Made by a program: the position numbers and the translations under genes. Shown here piece after piece: positions 16,152 through 26,756 of a stretch of 64,000 nucleotides of DNA; within the stretch, counting starts at the first letter, position 1; every line of letters begins with the position of its first letter. The notes beneath the pieces are model-generated. The model saw only the letters and a list, made by a program, of their open reading frames with translations, was not told the DNA's origin and did not search any database. The DNA is from Denitromonas iodatirespirans (GTDB lineage Bacteria > Pseudomonadota > Gammaproteobacteria > Burkholderiales > Rhodocyclaceae), in NCBI RefSeq assembly GCF_018524365.1, contig NZ_JAEKFT010000004.1:1-64000 (forward strand). Reading direction: 5' to 3'.

Positions 16152-16931
16152 CTAAGCGACGACCAGATGCCGCCGCAACCAACCGCTGATGGCATCCACC
16201 ACCAGCGACAGCCCCAGCATGGCGACGATCAGGGTGGCGGCCTGGGCCTCCTGGAACAGCGACAGCGCGTAGTAGAGCTGCGCGCCGAGGCCGCCGGCGC
16301 CAACGAAGCCGAGAATGGCGGCCATACGGATGTTCATCTCCCAGCGATACAGCCCGTAGGCCACCCACTGCGGCGACACCGCCGGCAAGGTGCCGTAGAG
16401 GAAGGCGGCCACCGCGCCGCTGCCCGCGCCACGCAGGGCCGCCTCGGGCGCGGCCGGGGCGTTCTCCAGCGCTTCGGCATAAAGCCGGCCGAGCACGCCG
16501 GTGGTGTGCAGGGCCAGCGCCAGCGTGCCGGCAAACGGGCCGAGGCCGGCGGCGAGGACGGTGAGCGTGGCCCACACCAGTTCGGGCACCGAACGCAGCA
16601 GGTTGAGGCAGAAGCGCGCCGCCGCCTGGCCGGGCCGCCCGAGGCGGCCGCTGGCCGGCAACGCGAGCAGCACGCCGCCGATCACGGCCAGCAAGGTGCC
16701 GATGAGCGAGATGGCCAGGGTCTCGATGGCGCCCTGCCCCACCTTGGCGAGAAAGGCCGGCGAGGTATCGGGGGCGGCGAAGCGGCGTAGAAAACCGAGC
16801 AACTCGCCGAGGCTGTCCGAGCCTTCGGCAAAGGCGGTCACCAGATCGAGCCGCGACACGCTGGCGAGCACCGCCACCAGCACGCCGGCCGAGATGAGCA
16901 AACCGCGGCGCGGCATGCGCTCGCTGGCCAT
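16152..16931 (-). CDS. phnE2: PhnE-type ABC transporter permease (second subunit)
   Basis: 259 aa, about six membrane helices, with the binding-protein-dependent transport signature around EALENAPAAPEAALRGAGSG and the PhnE-typical [17 protein letters not shown]. It is last in the four-gene importer operon; its ATG shares a base with the stop of the preceding permease gene (TGATG). It probably forms a heterodimeric channel with that permease. Substrate is discussed under the binding protein. Confidence 0.83.
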   Translation of the reverse strand: MASERMPRRGLLISAGVLVAVLASVSRLDLVTAFAEGSDSLGELLGFLRRFAAPDTSPAFLAKVGQGAIETLAISLIGTLLAVIGGVLLALPASGRLGRPGQAAARFCLNLLRSVPELVWATLTVLAAGLGPFAGTLALALHTTGVLGRLYAEALENAPAAPEAALRGAGSGAVAAFLYGTLPAVSPQWVAYGLYRWEMNIRMAAILGFVGAGGLGAQLYYALSLFQEAQAATLIVAMLGLSLVVDAISGWLRRHLVVA

Positions 16932-17749
16932 CAGCGCACCTGCCGGCGCAGCCAGGCGCTCAGGGCATCGGCCGCCATCACCAGCAGCAAAAAGGTGATC
17001 AGGATGCTGCAGGCTTCGCCGCCGTTGAGCATCTTCATCGACTGGTCCATCAGCTGCCCGAGCCCGCCGGCGCCGACGAAGCCCATCACCACCGAGGCAC
17101 GCACCGCGCATTCCCAACGATAGACGGTGTAGGACATCAGCTCGTCCGAGGCCACTGGCAGCAGGCCGTAGCCCAGCGCGCCGAGCCGGCCGCTGCCGGC
17201 GGCGAGCAAGGCGCGGGCGGGGGTCAGATCGGTGGATTCGAGAATTTCGGCATACACCTTGGCGAGCATGCCGCCGTAGGTGATGGCCAGCGCGGCCACG
17301 CCGGCGGCTGGGCCAAGCCCGAAAATGCGCACGAACACCAGCGCCCACACCAGCTCCGGCACGCCGCGCAGCACCAGCGTGAGGCCGCGGGCGCACAGGC
17401 GGAGAGCTTCGGAGAGGGGCCGCAATCGGCCGTCGAGCCGACCGATCGACAGGCTGCGCGTGGCCAGCAGCGCCAGCGGCACGGCGATCAGCAGCGCCAG
17501 AGCGATGCCGACGGTGGCGATGGCCAGGGTGTCGAGCGTGGCGGCGGCCAGCAGGCCGAGGAAATCGGCGTCGGTGGCCGGCGGCAGAAAGGTGGCGAGA
17601 AAGCCGCCGAGCGTGGCGAGGTTGCCCGGCGCGAACAGCACGGCCGGATTGAATTCGGCGATCTGCAGCAAGGGCCACAGCACACACAGGCCGAGCACCA
17701 GCGCCGTGGCCCGACCGCGCGCGGCCGGATCGCGCACCACGGCATTCAT
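16931..17749 (-). CDS. phnE1: PhnE-type ABC transporter permease (first subunit)
   Basis: 272 aa with about six hydrophobic helices and the conserved loop [21 protein letters not shown], then [17 protein letters not shown], typical of phosphonate/oxyanion permeases. Its ATG overlaps the ATPase gene's stop by 4 nt (ATGA), and its own stop overlaps the second permease start. Two homologous permeases of similar size in tandem point to a heterodimeric inner-membrane channel. Confidence 0.83.
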   Translation of the reverse strand: MNAVVRDPAARGRATALVLGLCVLWPLLQIAEFNPAVLFAPGNLATLGGFLATFLPPATDADFLGLLAAATLDTLAIATVGIALALLIAVPLALLATRSLSIGRLDGRLRPLSEALRLCARGLTLVLRGVPELVWALVFVRIFGLGPAAGVAALAITYGGMLAKVYAEILESTDLTPARALLAAGSGRLGALGYGLLPVASDELMSYTVYRWECAVRASVVMGFVGAGGLGQLMDQSMKMLNGGEACSILITFLLLVMAADALSAWLRRQVR

Positions 17750-18546
17750 GCGCAGCGCGTCAGCCGTGTGCGGGGGGCGGGCTCGGCGGCCTCGGCCGCG
17801 TCGCCGACGGGGGCGCCGGCATACAAGGCGTCGACCTCCGCCTGGCCGACCTGTGCCGCGGGCCGATCGAAGGCCACGCGGCCGTCGCGCAGGCCGATCA
17901 CTCGGGCAAACTCCGACAGCGCCAGATCGACCGCATGCAGGCTGGCGATGAGCGTCACGCCGCGGCGCCGGGCGTCATCGTTGAGCGCCACCGCCACCGA
18001 GCGGGCCAGCGCCGGGTCGAGGGCGGACACCGGCTCGTCGGCCAGCACGAGCTTCGGTTGCTGATACAGCAAGCGGGCCAGGGCGATGCGCTGCAACTGG
18101 CCGCCGGAGAGCTGGTCGCAGCGGTCGAACAGGCGCTCGGTCAGACCCAGCGGTTCGAGCGCGGCGCGGGCACCGGCGATATCCAGCGGGTAGACCAACG
18201 AGGCCATGGCGCGCCACAGCGGCCATTGCCCCAGCCGCCCGGCCAGCACGGCGGTGACGACACGCTGGCGCGGCGGGATTGGCGGGGCCTGGTGCATCTT
18301 GCCGATGCGCGCGCGCAGGCTTTGCAGCGCACGGCCGCTCAAGGCCCAGGGATCGACGCCGTCGACCCGCACGTGCCCCGCCGTCGGCCGCAGGCTGGCG
18401 CCGATCACGCGCAGCAAGGTGGTCTTGCCGGCGCCGGAGGGGCCGATCAGCGCCACCCGCTCGCCGGGCGCGATCGACAGGTCCACCCCGTCGAGCGCGC
18501 GCCGGCCGTCGGCATAGGCCACGCCAAGTGCGGCGAGCGAGATCAT
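17746..18546 (-). CDS. phnC: PhnC-type ABC transporter ATPase
   Basis: 266 aa. Walker A GPSGAGKT (35-42), signature [15 protein letters not shown], Walker [13 protein letters not shown] and H-loop [10 protein letters not shown] are all intact. The C-terminal tail is short and Ala/Glu/Pro-rich. It lies 4 nt after the binding-protein gene and overlaps the first permease gene. It energises import by this system. Confidence 0.87.
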   Translation of the reverse strand: MISLAALGVAYADGRRALDGVDLSIAPGERVALIGPSGAGKTTLLRVIGASLRPTAGHVRVDGVDPWALSGRALQSLRARIGKMHQAPPIPPRQRVVTAVLAGRLGQWPLWRAMASLVYPLDIAGARAALEPLGLTERLFDRCDQLSGGQLQRIALARLLYQQPKLVLADEPVSALDPALARSVAVALNDDARRRGVTLIASLHAVDLALSEFARVIGLRDGRVAFDRPAAQVGQAEVDALYAGAPVGDAAEAAEPAPRTRLTRCA

Positions 18547-18550
18547 CCGC

Positions 18551-19426
18551 TTACTTGAGCAGGCCGGCGGCGCGAGCAGCCGATTCGATACCGTCGTAGT
18601 TGGCCGGCTCGGTCGGGATGAAGCGTGCCGCGCGTTGCAGCTCGAGAATCGCCTTGTGCTCGGGCTTGGCCGGGTCGAGCGCCAGGAAGGCCGCCCGGAT
18701 CTTGGCCTGCAGGCCGACGTCGAGATCGCCGCGCACCGTCCAGTTGTAGTCGAAGTACGGCGGCGTGGTGGCGAACACGCGCACCTTGGCGGTATCGACC
18801 TTGCCGCTGGCCACCAGCTTGTCCCACACCGAGGCATTGAGCGCGCCGGCGTCGACCTTGCCGGCGGCGACGAAGGCGGCGGTGGCGTCATGCGCGCCGG
18901 AGAAGGCGATGTTGGCGAAGTCGGTATCGGGCGCGATGCCTTCCTTGCCGAGGAAGAAGCGCGGCATCAGGTGGCCGGAGGTGGACGACGGCGAACCGAA
19001 GGCGAAGCGCTTGCCTTTGAGGTCGGCAAAGCTTTTGATGTCGTCGCGGGCCGTGATGAACTTGGAGGTGAAGCGGGCATCCTCCTCGCGCTGCACCAGC
19101 GGCACGGCCGTGCCGTTGGTGCGCAACTTGGCTTGCACATAGGTGAAGCCGCCGAGCCAGGCCAGGTCGACCTTGCCGGCGCCAAGGGCTTCGACCACAG
19201 CGGCATAGTCTGTGACCGGCACGAACTTGACCGGCATGCCGAGCTGCTGCTCGAGGTATTTGCCGAGCGGCTCGAACTTGCGCTGCAACTCGGTGGGCGA
19301 TTCGTCGGGGATGGCGGACACGCGCAGGGTGTCGGCGGCGAAGGCGGAGCTTGCCGGCAGCGCAAAGGCGACGCCGGCAGCGGTGAGCGCGCGCAGCAGG
19401 GCGCGACGCATCGACAACTGCATCAT
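18551..19426 (-). CDS. PhnD-like periplasmic binding protein, putative selenate-type group
   Basis: 291 aa with a signal peptide (cleavage near [10 protein letters not shown]). ATG 19426 follows AAGGA with good spacing. The type II periplasmic binding fold of the PhnD/SsuA2 superfamily is clear: [49 protein letters not shown] and [20 protein letters not shown]. From memory, this pattern agrees better with proteins annotated as putative selenate ABC transporter binding proteins than with E. coli PhnD. No C-P lyase genes accompany it. The true ligand (phosphonate, phosphite, selenate or another oxyanion) is unproven. Confidence 0.8.
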   Translation of the reverse strand: MMQLSMRRALLRALTAAGVAFALPASSAFAADTLRVSAIPDESPTELQRKFEPLGKYLEQQLGMPVKFVPVTDYAAVVEALGAGKVDLAWLGGFTYVQAKLRTNGTAVPLVQREEDARFTSKFITARDDIKSFADLKGKRFAFGSPSSTSGHLMPRFFLGKEGIAPDTDFANIAFSGAHDATAAFVAAGKVDAGALNASVWDKLVASGKVDTAKVRVFATTPPYFDYNWTVRGDLDVGLQAKIRAAFLALDPAKPEHKAILELQRAARFIPTEPANYDGIESAARAAGLLK

Positions 19427-19574
19427 GGTGGATTCCTTGTTTTCAACCGTCGGGGCGCGATCCGTCACACCTCGACTTACATCGGCACCGTAGTGCCCGG
19501 GCAGCAAAAGCGGTATCTCAGACCGCGGCCGGACTATAGCTGCCGCTGCGTGTCAAAACAAGGAAGGCGCTGCG

Positions 19575-20027
19575 TCAAGCCGCCATTTTCTGCCCGGCTG
19601 GCAGGAGGATGATCGCCGTGCCGGCCAAGCGGTCGTGGGCGAACTGGCGGTCGCGGTCGATCAGCGCCCACCACAGGCCGGCGCCGAACAGCCACACCGA
19701 CGGCCAGGCCAGCACATAACGCAGCAGGCCCTGGCGCCACGGCACCGGCTTGCCCTCGTCGGCCGTCACGACACGCAGGCGCCAGGTCTGCATGGCCAGG
19801 GTCTGCCCGCTGCGGCACCAGTAGTACAAAAAGTAGGCACCGAGCACCACGGCGATATGCAACCAGCTGAACCAGCCCGGTGCCGCACGTTCGGCCACGA
19901 TGCCGTAGACCAGGTGCGGGATGAGGTAGAGCAAGGCCAGCACGCCGAGCAGCAGCAGGGCTTCGTACACCAGCGCGGCCAGGCGGCGGCGCAGGCCGGC
20001 GAGTTCGACTTGGGGGCGATCGGTCAC
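19575..20027 (-). CDS. RDD-family membrane protein
   Basis: 150 aa from a GTG that overlaps the DUF3106 stop (GTGA). The RDD pattern LRRRLAALVYEALLLL near the N-terminus is followed by two more membrane segments and SGQTLAMQTWRLRVV, the conserved central motif. C-terminal DRQFAHDRLAGT completes the family signature. The function of RDD proteins is poorly known (membrane transport or stress roles in some species). It ends the sigma-factor cluster. Confidence 0.82.
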   Translation of the reverse strand: MTDRPQVELAGLRRRLAALVYEALLLLGVLALLYLIPHLVYGIVAERAAPGWFSWLHIAVVLGAYFLYYWCRSGQTLAMQTWRLRVVTADEGKPVPWRQGLLRYVLAWPSVWLFGAGLWWALIDRDRQFAHDRLAGTAIILLPAGQKMAA

Positions 20028-20455
20028 TTGCGGTCCTTGTTTCTCTTCGATTTGCCGGACTTGCGCTCGTCGTTGCGGGCGCGGTCGCGCTCTTCGGGCG
20101 ACAGTTGCTGGTATTCCTGCCAGCGTTGCTGCAGGGCCTCGCGCTGCTCGGGCGGGATGCGCCGCAGCGCCCGGTACTGGTCGACCGCCTGTGCCCGTTC
20201 CCGCGGCGAGAGGTTCGACCAGTTGCGCATGCGCCCCTGCACGCGCGATTGCTCTTCGGGGGTGAGCTGGTCGAAACGCTCGGTCATGCGTAGCCAACGC
20301 TCGCGCGAGGCGGCGTCGAGTTCATTCCAGCGCTCGGCCAGCGGCGACAAGGCGCGCTGCTGCTCACGGCTCAAGGCGCGCCATTCGGTGTCGGCCCAGG
20401 CTTGCGCGGCGAACAGGCTCAGGAGCGCGAGGCAGACGAGTCGGCGAGCAGCCAT
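20024..20455 (-). CDS. DUF3106 periplasmic protein
   Basis: 143 aa with a signal peptide (residues 1-21, cleavage after AWA). The mature protein is made of repeated short helices with W-x(2)-L-x(6)-R patterns (REQQRALSPLAERWNEL, EQREALQQRWQEYQQL) and a highly basic C-terminal tail (KSGKSKRNKDRK). DUF3106 proteins recur beside this sigma factor in betaproteobacteria and resemble Spy/CpxP-like periplasmic helical proteins. Its start overlaps the DUF3619 gene by 37 nt. Confidence 0.78.
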   Translation of the reverse strand: MAARRLVCLALLSLFAAQAWADTEWRALSREQQRALSPLAERWNELDAASRERWLRMTERFDQLTPEEQSRVQGRMRNWSNLSPRERAQAVDQYRALRRIPPEQREALQQRWQEYQQLSPEERDRARNDERKSGKSKRNKDRK

Positions 20456-20793
20456 GCACGGAATCCTTGATCGAGGTAGGCGTCGATGGGCAGGTCATCG
20501 GCCAGCAGCGCGGTTTCGACCTCGCCCTGCATGGCCTGTGTCCGCAGCGTATTGACATAGTCTCCGCCAAACAGCACCACCAGCACCAGCGCGGCCGCCA
20601 TGGCCGGCTTGAGCGCCGGCCACCACGAGCGGCCGAGATGCGGGCGAAACACGCCGGCATGCCGCTCGCGGGCAGCCGTCACCGCCTGCCGGCGCGCAGC
20701 CGCCAGGGCGTCGCGCAGCGCCGGGTCGAGCTGCCTGTTGCGCTCGCTGAGCAAGCCGGCCAGGCGTCGGCCGAAGCGGGCCTCGTCTTTCAT
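20419..20793 (-). CDS. DUF3619 single-pass membrane protein, probable anti-sigma partner
   Basis: 124 aa. A cytoplasmic N-terminal half (about 1-55) precedes one membrane helix (PAMAAALVLVVLFGGDYV, about 62-79) and a short outer segment ending DQGFRAWLLADSS. ATG 20793 overlaps the sigma factor stop (ATGA). Position and topology resemble an anti-sigma factor; that role is inferred, not demonstrated. Confidence 0.75.
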   Translation of the reverse strand: MKDEARFGRRLAGLLSERNRQLDPALRDALAAARRQAVTAARERHAGVFRPHLGRSWWPALKPAMAAALVLVVLFGGDYVNTLRTQAMQGEVETALLADDLPIDAYLDQGFRAWLLADSSASRS

Positions 20794-21407
20794 AACGTGA
20801 TTCCTTTTGCACTGAGGGCGGCCGCCAGGGTGTGGGTGGCGCGCGAGCAATGCGTTTTCACGCTGCCCTCGGAGCATCCCATGGCGGCAGCGGTCTCTGC
20901 CGTACTCATGTCTTCCCAGTAACGCAGCAGGAAGGCCTCGCGTTGACGTGCCGGCAAGCGCGCCAGCTCGGCCTCGATGGCGGCCAGCACCTGCTCGCGT
21001 CCGACCAGCTTTTCGGGCGACAGGTCGAAATTGCTGCCGTCGGCGGCCTCGAGCGTGTCGAGCGGGTCGTCGGCCTCGTCGCCGTCCTTGTTGCCGAAGC
21101 CGGACCACATCGACACCCACAAATGACGCACCTTCTGCCGGCGCAACATGTCGCGGATCACATTTTGCAGGATGCGCTGGAACAGGGGCGGCCATTCGTC
21201 CGCGCCGCGATCGCCGTACTTGGTCGCCAGACGCATCATCGCCTCCTGCACCGCATCGAGCGCCGCCGCTTCGTTGCGCAATGCGAGCATCGCGTGCCGG
21301 AAGGCATGACGCTCCGCACCGGCCAGAAAAACGTTCAGTTGGGTGGCTGAATCCAGGGGGGAATCCTCGCGGCGCAGGGGCTGTTCAGCGCTTTGTGCTG
21401 CGCACAA
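20790..21407 (-). CDS. ECF-like RNA polymerase sigma factor
   Basis: 205 aa. Region 2 (ALRNEAAALDAVQEAMMRLATKYGD, PLFQRILQNVIRDMLRR) and region 4 (LPARQREAFLLRYWEDMSTAETAAAMGCSEGSVKTHCSRA) are clear. No ATG precedes region 2, so TTG at 21407 is the best available start. The linker (about 100-135) is acidic. It heads the DUF3619-DUF3106-RDD cluster and diverges from ilvI. Target promoters are unknown; co-transcribed partners suggest envelope stress sensing. Confidence 0.82.
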   Translation of the reverse strand: MCAAQSAEQPLRREDSPLDSATQLNVFLAGAERHAFRHAMLALRNEAAALDAVQEAMMRLATKYGDRGADEWPPLFQRILQNVIRDMLRRQKVRHLWVSMWSGFGNKDGDEADDPLDTLEAADGSNFDLSPEKLVGREQVLAAIEAELARLPARQREAFLLRYWEDMSTAETAAAMGCSEGSVKTHCSRATHTLAAALSAKGITL

Positions 21408-21415
21408 GATAGGTC

Positions 21416-21444
21416 TTGACCTGCCTTGACCCGATGCGTACTGT
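21416..21444 (+). promoter_or_regulatory. Candidate sigma-70 promoter of ilvI
   Basis: TTGACC (21416-21421), 17-nt spacer, TACTGT (21439-21444), about 40 nt before the ilvI ATG. Confidence 0.5.
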
Positions 21445-21484
21445 TACGGGTTTCCCACGCAAATACAGAGAATTAGGGGCAGTA

Positions 21485-23194
21485 ATGGTCTTGACTGGGG
21501 CGGAAATTGTAATCAGGTGCCTGCAGGAAGAAAAGGTCGATTATGTATTCGGCTATCCTGGCGGCGCGGTGCTGTTCATTTACGACGCGCTGTTCCAGCA
21601 AGAAAAGGTCCGCCATGTGCTGGTGCGTCATGAGCAGGCCGCCGTCCATGCCGCCGACGCCTACGCCCGCTCGACCGAGTCCGTCGGCGTCGCGCTGGTG
21701 ACCTCCGGCCCCGGCGCCACCAATGCCGTCACCGGCATCGCCACCGCCTTCTGCGACTCGATCCCGATGGTCATCATCAGCGGCCAGGTGCCGACCGCAG
21801 CGATCGGCCAGGATGCCTTCCAGGAAGTGGACACGGTGGGCATCACCCGCCCCTGTGTGAAGCACAACTTCCTGGTCAAGGATGTCAAGGACATCGCCGC
21901 GACCATCAAGAAGGCCTTCTTCCTGGCCAAGACCGGTCGCCCGGGCCCCGTGCTGGTCGACATCCCCAAGGATGTGACCGCTCAGAGCGCCGAGTACAGC
22001 TATCCGAAAACCATCGACATGCGCTCCTACAACCCGGTGGTCAAGGGTCATCAGGGGCAGATCAAGAAAGCGCTCAAGCTGCTGCTCGAAGCCAAACGGC
22101 CGATGATCTACACCGGCGGCGGCGTGATCCTCTCCAACGCGGCCGATCCGCTGACCCGCCTGGTGCGCAAGCTGGGCATGCCGGTCACCAACACCCTGAT
22201 GGGTCTGGGCGGCTATCCGGCCACCGACAAGCAATACCTGGGCATGCCGGGCATGCACGGCACCTATGAAGCCAACATGTCGATGCATTTCTCCGACGTG
22301 CTGCTGGCCATCGGTGCGCGCTTCGACGACCGTGTGATCGGCGATCCGAACCACTTCGCCGCCGAGCCGCGCAAGATCATCCACATCGACATCGACCCCT
22401 CCTCCATCTCCAAGCGGGTGAAGGTGGACGTGCCCATCGTCGGCGACGTCAAGGAAGTGCTCGAAGACCTGATCCGCCTGCTCGACGAGAGCACGCAGAA
22501 GCAGGACACCGATTCGCTCGCCACCTGGTGGCGCCAGATCGACGAGTGGCGCAGCCGCGACTGCATGAAATACAAGAACTCGGACGAGATCATCAAGCCG
22601 CAGTTCGTCATCGAAAAGCTGTGGGAAGTCACCGGCGGCGACGCCTTTGTGACCTCCGACGTCGGCCAGCACCAGATGTGGGCCGCCCAGTACTACAAGT
22701 TCGACAAGCCGCGCCGCTGGCTCAACTCCGGCGGCCTGGGCACCATGGGCGTGGGCATGCCCTATGCCATGGGCGCGCAGCTGGCCCATCCCGAGGCGCA
22801 GGTCGCCTGCGTGACCGGCGAGGCGTCGATCCAGATGAACATCCAGGAGCTGTCGACCTGCAAGCAGTTCCGCCTGCCGATCAAGATCTGCAACCTGAAC
22901 AACCGCTACCTGGGCATGGTGCGCCAGTGGCAGGAGCTGTTCCACGGCGGCCGCTACTCCGAGTCCTACATGGATTCGCTGCCCGACTTCGCCAAGCTGG
23001 CCGAGTCCTACGGCCATATCGGCATCCGGGTAGACCGGCCGGCCGACGTGGAAGGCGCGCTGCGCGAGGCCTTCTCCCGCAAGAACGATCTCGTGTTCCT
23101 GGATTTCCAGATCGACCAGACGGAAAACGTCTATCCGATGGTCCAGGGCGGCAAGGGTCTGACTGAAATGATCCTCTCCGCCGAGGATCTGTAA
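21485..23194 (+). CDS. ilvI: Acetolactate synthase large (catalytic) subunit
   Basis: 569 aa, normal length. It condenses pyruvate with pyruvate or 2-oxobutyrate (TPP, Mg, FAD), the first committed step of valine, leucine and isoleucine synthesis. The catalytic glutamate lies in VRHEQAAVHAADAYAR (E50). The TPP-Mg motif reads GEASIQMN where E. coli has GDGS; a Glu at this place is, as I recall, usual in betaproteobacteria. ATG 21485 (MVLTGAEIV) matches the family's start. The ilvH gene follows after 147 nt. Confidence 0.95.
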   Translation: MVLTGAEIVIRCLQEEKVDYVFGYPGGAVLFIYDALFQQEKVRHVLVRHEQAAVHAADAYARSTESVGVALVTSGPGATNAVTGIATAFCDSIPMVIISGQVPTAAIGQDAFQEVDTVGITRPCVKHNFLVKDVKDIAATIKKAFFLAKTGRPGPVLVDIPKDVTAQSAEYSYPKTIDMRSYNPVVKGHQGQIKKALKLLLEAKRPMIYTGGGVILSNAADPLTRLVRKLGMPVTNTLMGLGGYPATDKQYLGMPGMHGTYEANMSMHFSDVLLAIGARFDDRVIGDPNHFAAEPRKIIHIDIDPSSISKRVKVDVPIVGDVKEVLEDLIRLLDESTQKQDTDSLATWWRQIDEWRSRDCMKYKNSDEIIKPQFVIEKLWEVTGGDAFVTSDVGQHQMWAAQYYKFDKPRRWLNSGGLGTMGVGMPYAMGAQLAHPEAQVACVTGEASIQMNIQELSTCKQFRLPIKICNLNNRYLGMVRQWQELFHGGRYSESYMDSLPDFAKLAESYGHIGIRVDRPADVEGALREAFSRKNDLVFLDFQIDQTENVYPMVQGGKGLTEMILSAEDL

Positions 23195-23341
23195 CGCGGC
23201 TTGACCGATGCGGGGCCCGGCGTCCACCGATGCCGGGTCGTCGCCAGCCCTCACCGGGGCGGGCGACAGCGGATGCCGGCCACCGGCAGTCCGTACGGCA
23301 ACGCAAGCGGCTCTTCAACACTCTCCCACCGAGGGAACACC

Positions 23342-23833
23342 ATGCGTCACGTCATCGCACTGTTGATCGAGAACGAATCGGGCGCCCTGTCACGGGTCTC
23401 CGGCCTGTTCTCCGCACGCGGCTACAACATCGAGTCGCTCACCGTTGCGCCCACCGAGGATGCCTCGCTGTCGCGCATGACCATCGTCACCACCGGCTCG
23501 GACGACATCATCGAGCAGATCACCAAGCAGCTGAACAAGCTGGTGGACGTGGTCAAGGTGGTGGATATTTCCGAGTCCGCGCACATCGAGCGCGAACTCA
23601 TGCTGATCAAGGTCCGTGCCACCGGCAAGGACCGCGAAGAGATGAAGCGCATGGCGGACATCTTCCGCGGGCGCATCATCGACGCCACCGATTCGAGCTA
23701 TGTCATCGAGCTGACCGGCGCTCAGAGCAAGCTCGATTCGTTCATCGGCGCCATCGACAACGCCCTGATTCTCGAAACGGTGCGCTCCGGTATCGTCGGC
23801 ATCGGCCGCGGCGACCGCATCCTGAAGCTCTGA
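23342..23833 (+). CDS. ilvH: Acetolactate synthase small (regulatory) subunit
   Basis: 163 aa. An N-terminal ACT domain (MRHVIALLIENESGALSRV, LFSARGYNIESLTV) is the valine feedback site, and the C-terminal domain (about 80-160) contacts the catalytic subunit. Length and sequence are typical of IlvH. It lies between ilvI and ilvC and is probably in the same transcript, with a possible extra promoter before ilvC. Confidence 0.95.
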   Translation: MRHVIALLIENESGALSRVSGLFSARGYNIESLTVAPTEDASLSRMTIVTTGSDDIIEQITKQLNKLVDVVKVVDISESAHIERELMLIKVRATGKDREEMKRMADIFRGRIIDATDSSYVIELTGAQSKLDSFIGAIDNALILETVRSGIVGIGRGDRILKL

Positions 23834-24931
<1,098 letters not shown>

Positions 24932-24949
24932 GCCTGACCGTCGCTTGAC

Positions 24950-24989
24950 CGGGCCGGAGTCCTCCCCATGGTGGATTCCGGCCCGTTTT
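24950..24989 (+). terminator. Rho-independent terminator of ilvC
   Basis: CGGGCCGGA (24950-24958) pairs with TCCGGCCCG (24977-24985), followed by TTTT. The loop is long (18 nt), but stem and T-run are convincing. Confidence 0.65.
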
Positions 24990-25005
24990 CATTGGAGCGC
25001 CGCCG

Positions 25006-25671
25006 ATGTCCTCACCGTCGTCCCCTCTGCCGTCCTATCCGCATCCGATCATCGCCCGCGAAGGCTGGCCGTTCATCGGCATCGCCCTGGCGCTGGCACT
25101 GCTGGTCAACAGCGCAGCCGGCTGGTTCCTGGCCCTGCCGTTCTGGCTTGTGTTCCTGCTGTTGCTGTCGTTCTTCCGCGACCCGCCGCGCGCCATCCCG
25201 AGCGACGAGCGCTCGATACTCTCGCCCGCCGACGGCCGTGTCATCGCCATCGAGCGCGCACACGACCCCTACCTGGACCGCGACAGCCTGAAAATCAGCA
25301 TCTCGCTGAACCTCTTCAACGCGCATTCCATCCGCAGCCCGGCCGACGGCGAGGTCAAGCAGCTGTGGCACCACCCCGGGCGCGGTCTCAAAGCGGCGCT
25401 CGACAAGGCCTCGAGCGAGAACGAGCGCAACGCGATGTGGCTGCGCACTACCGATGGCACCGACATCACCTGCGTGCAGATCGCCGGCCTCTCGGCACGA
25501 CGCATCCTGTGCGATCCCCGGGCAGGGGCCTCCTTGCAACGCGGCGAGCGCTACGGTTTCATCCGCTTCGACGCCCGGGTGGACCTGTATCTGCCGGTCG
25601 GCAGCAAAGCCCGCATCACCCTTGGAGACAAGGTGTTGGCCTCGGCCAGCATCATTGCCGAACTTCCCTGA
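25006..25671 (+). CDS. psd: Phosphatidylserine decarboxylase, short archaeal-type form
   Basis: 221 aa. It makes phosphatidylethanolamine from phosphatidylserine. Two hydrophobic segments (about 22-57) anchor it. SPADGRVI (73-80), [12 protein letters not shown] (101-112) and the autocleavage site LPVGSK (196-201, Gly199-Ser200, generating the pyruvoyl group) are present. It is followed directly by pssA, so both steps of PE synthesis are adjacent. Confidence 0.93.
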   Translation: MSSPSSPLPSYPHPIIAREGWPFIGIALALALLVNSAAGWFLALPFWLVFLLLLSFFRDPPRAIPSDERSILSPADGRVIAIERAHDPYLDRDSLKISISLNLFNAHSIRSPADGEVKQLWHHPGRGLKAALDKASSENERNAMWLRTTDGTDITCVQIAGLSARRILCDPRAGASLQRGERYGFIRFDARVDLYLPVGSKARITLGDKVLASASIIAELP

Positions 25672-25761
25672 CGCCCCCGGCTGCGCCCCGCACGGGGCCG
25701 CCAGCTGGGGTAAAATTGGGCCCATTGTCCCGCTCGGCGGGCGTTTTCAAAGGTCTTCCTC

Positions 25762-26535
25762 ATGGCCGACGTGCCTCCGCGCAAACCCCTCTTCGACCCT
25801 GACAAGCGTCGGCGCGGCATCTACATCCTGCCCAACCTGTTCACCACCGCGGCCCTGTTCGCCGGCTTCTACGCCATCGTGCAGGCCATGAACCAGCGCT
25901 TCGAACATGCCGCCGTGGCCATCTTCATCGCCATGATCCTGGACGGGCTCGATGGCCGCATCGCCCGGCTCACGCACACCCAGAGCGCCTTCGGCGCCGA
26001 GTACGATTCGCTCTCCGACATGGTGTCCTTCGGTGCCGCGCCGGCCCTCGTCGCCTACGAATGGGCGCTACGGGGGATGGGCAAGCTGGGCTGGATCGCC
26101 GCCTTCATCTACTGCGCCGGCGCCGCCCTGCGCCTGGCGCGCTTCAACACCAACATCGACGTGGTCGACAAGCGCTACTTCCAGGGCCTGCCCAGCCCGG
26201 CCGCCGCCGCACTGATCGCCGGCCTGGTGTGGGTGGGTATCGACAACGGCTTCAGCGGTCCCGACCTGCGCTGGGCGGTCTGCTTCATCACCGTCTTCGC
26301 CGGCCTGACCATGGTCAGCAACGTGCTCTACTTCAGCGGCAAGGAGTTCAACCTGCGCCGCCGCGTGCCCTTCTTCGCCGTGCTGGCGATCATGCTCGGC
26401 TTCGCGCTGGTCTCGCTCGACCCGGCCTCGGTGCTGTTCCTGCTGTTCCTGCTCTACGCCGCCTCGGGCTATGTCCTGCTGGTCATGCACCGCCTCGGCA
26501 AGAAGATCCCGGGCCACGAACCGCCGGCCTCATGA
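25762..26535 (+). CDS. pssA: CDP-diacylglycerol-serine O-phosphatidyltransferase
   Basis: 257 aa integral membrane enzyme. The CDP-alcohol phosphatidyltransferase motif DGLDGRIAR (61-69) with GAEYDSLSD (78-86) supplies the catalytic aspartates. About seven to eight hydrophobic helices are visible. It makes phosphatidylserine for the neighbouring psd product. The spacer to psd (90 nt) contains a short GC hairpin and TAAAAT, so a separate promoter is possible. Confidence 0.93.
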   Translation: MADVPPRKPLFDPDKRRRGIYILPNLFTTAALFAGFYAIVQAMNQRFEHAAVAIFIAMILDGLDGRIARLTHTQSAFGAEYDSLSDMVSFGAAPALVAYEWALRGMGKLGWIAAFIYCAGAALRLARFNTNIDVVDKRYFQGLPSPAAAALIAGLVWVGIDNGFSGPDLRWAVCFITVFAGLTMVSNVLYFSGKEFNLRRRVPFFAVLAIMLGFALVSLDPASVLFLLFLLYAASGYVLLVMHRLGKKIPGHEPPAS

Positions 26536-26577
26536 GCCGGTTGTCAGGCGCTCGACGATTGGCCTATATTCAACGAC

Positions 26578-26673
26578 ATGCCTGCCATCGAGCCGCCTCA
26601 CAGCCCCCTCCCGCGCGACACCGCCCTGGGCGCGCGGCGGCCGCTCGGCCCGCGACTGCGGCGCACGCGATAA
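26578..26673 (+). other. Possible short leader ORF before leuA
   Basis: ATG to TAA, 31 codons, ending in an Arg-rich stretch (RRPLGPRLRRTR) about 80 nt upstream of leuA. A GC hairpin (around 26698-26712) lies between them. It has only four Leu codons and no clear Shine-Dalgarno sequence, so a role in attenuation is speculative. Confidence 0.2.
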
Positions 26674-26756
26674 CCCAACACGACGATCTCGCGTCCCGCC
26701 CTTCGCGGCGGGCGACGTCCTGACCCCCAGACTTCGGAACCCGACAGGAGCCGACC

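Noticed and set aside
21473-23254. 593-codon minus-strand open frame
   Set aside because: Antisense shadow of ilvI; no motifs.
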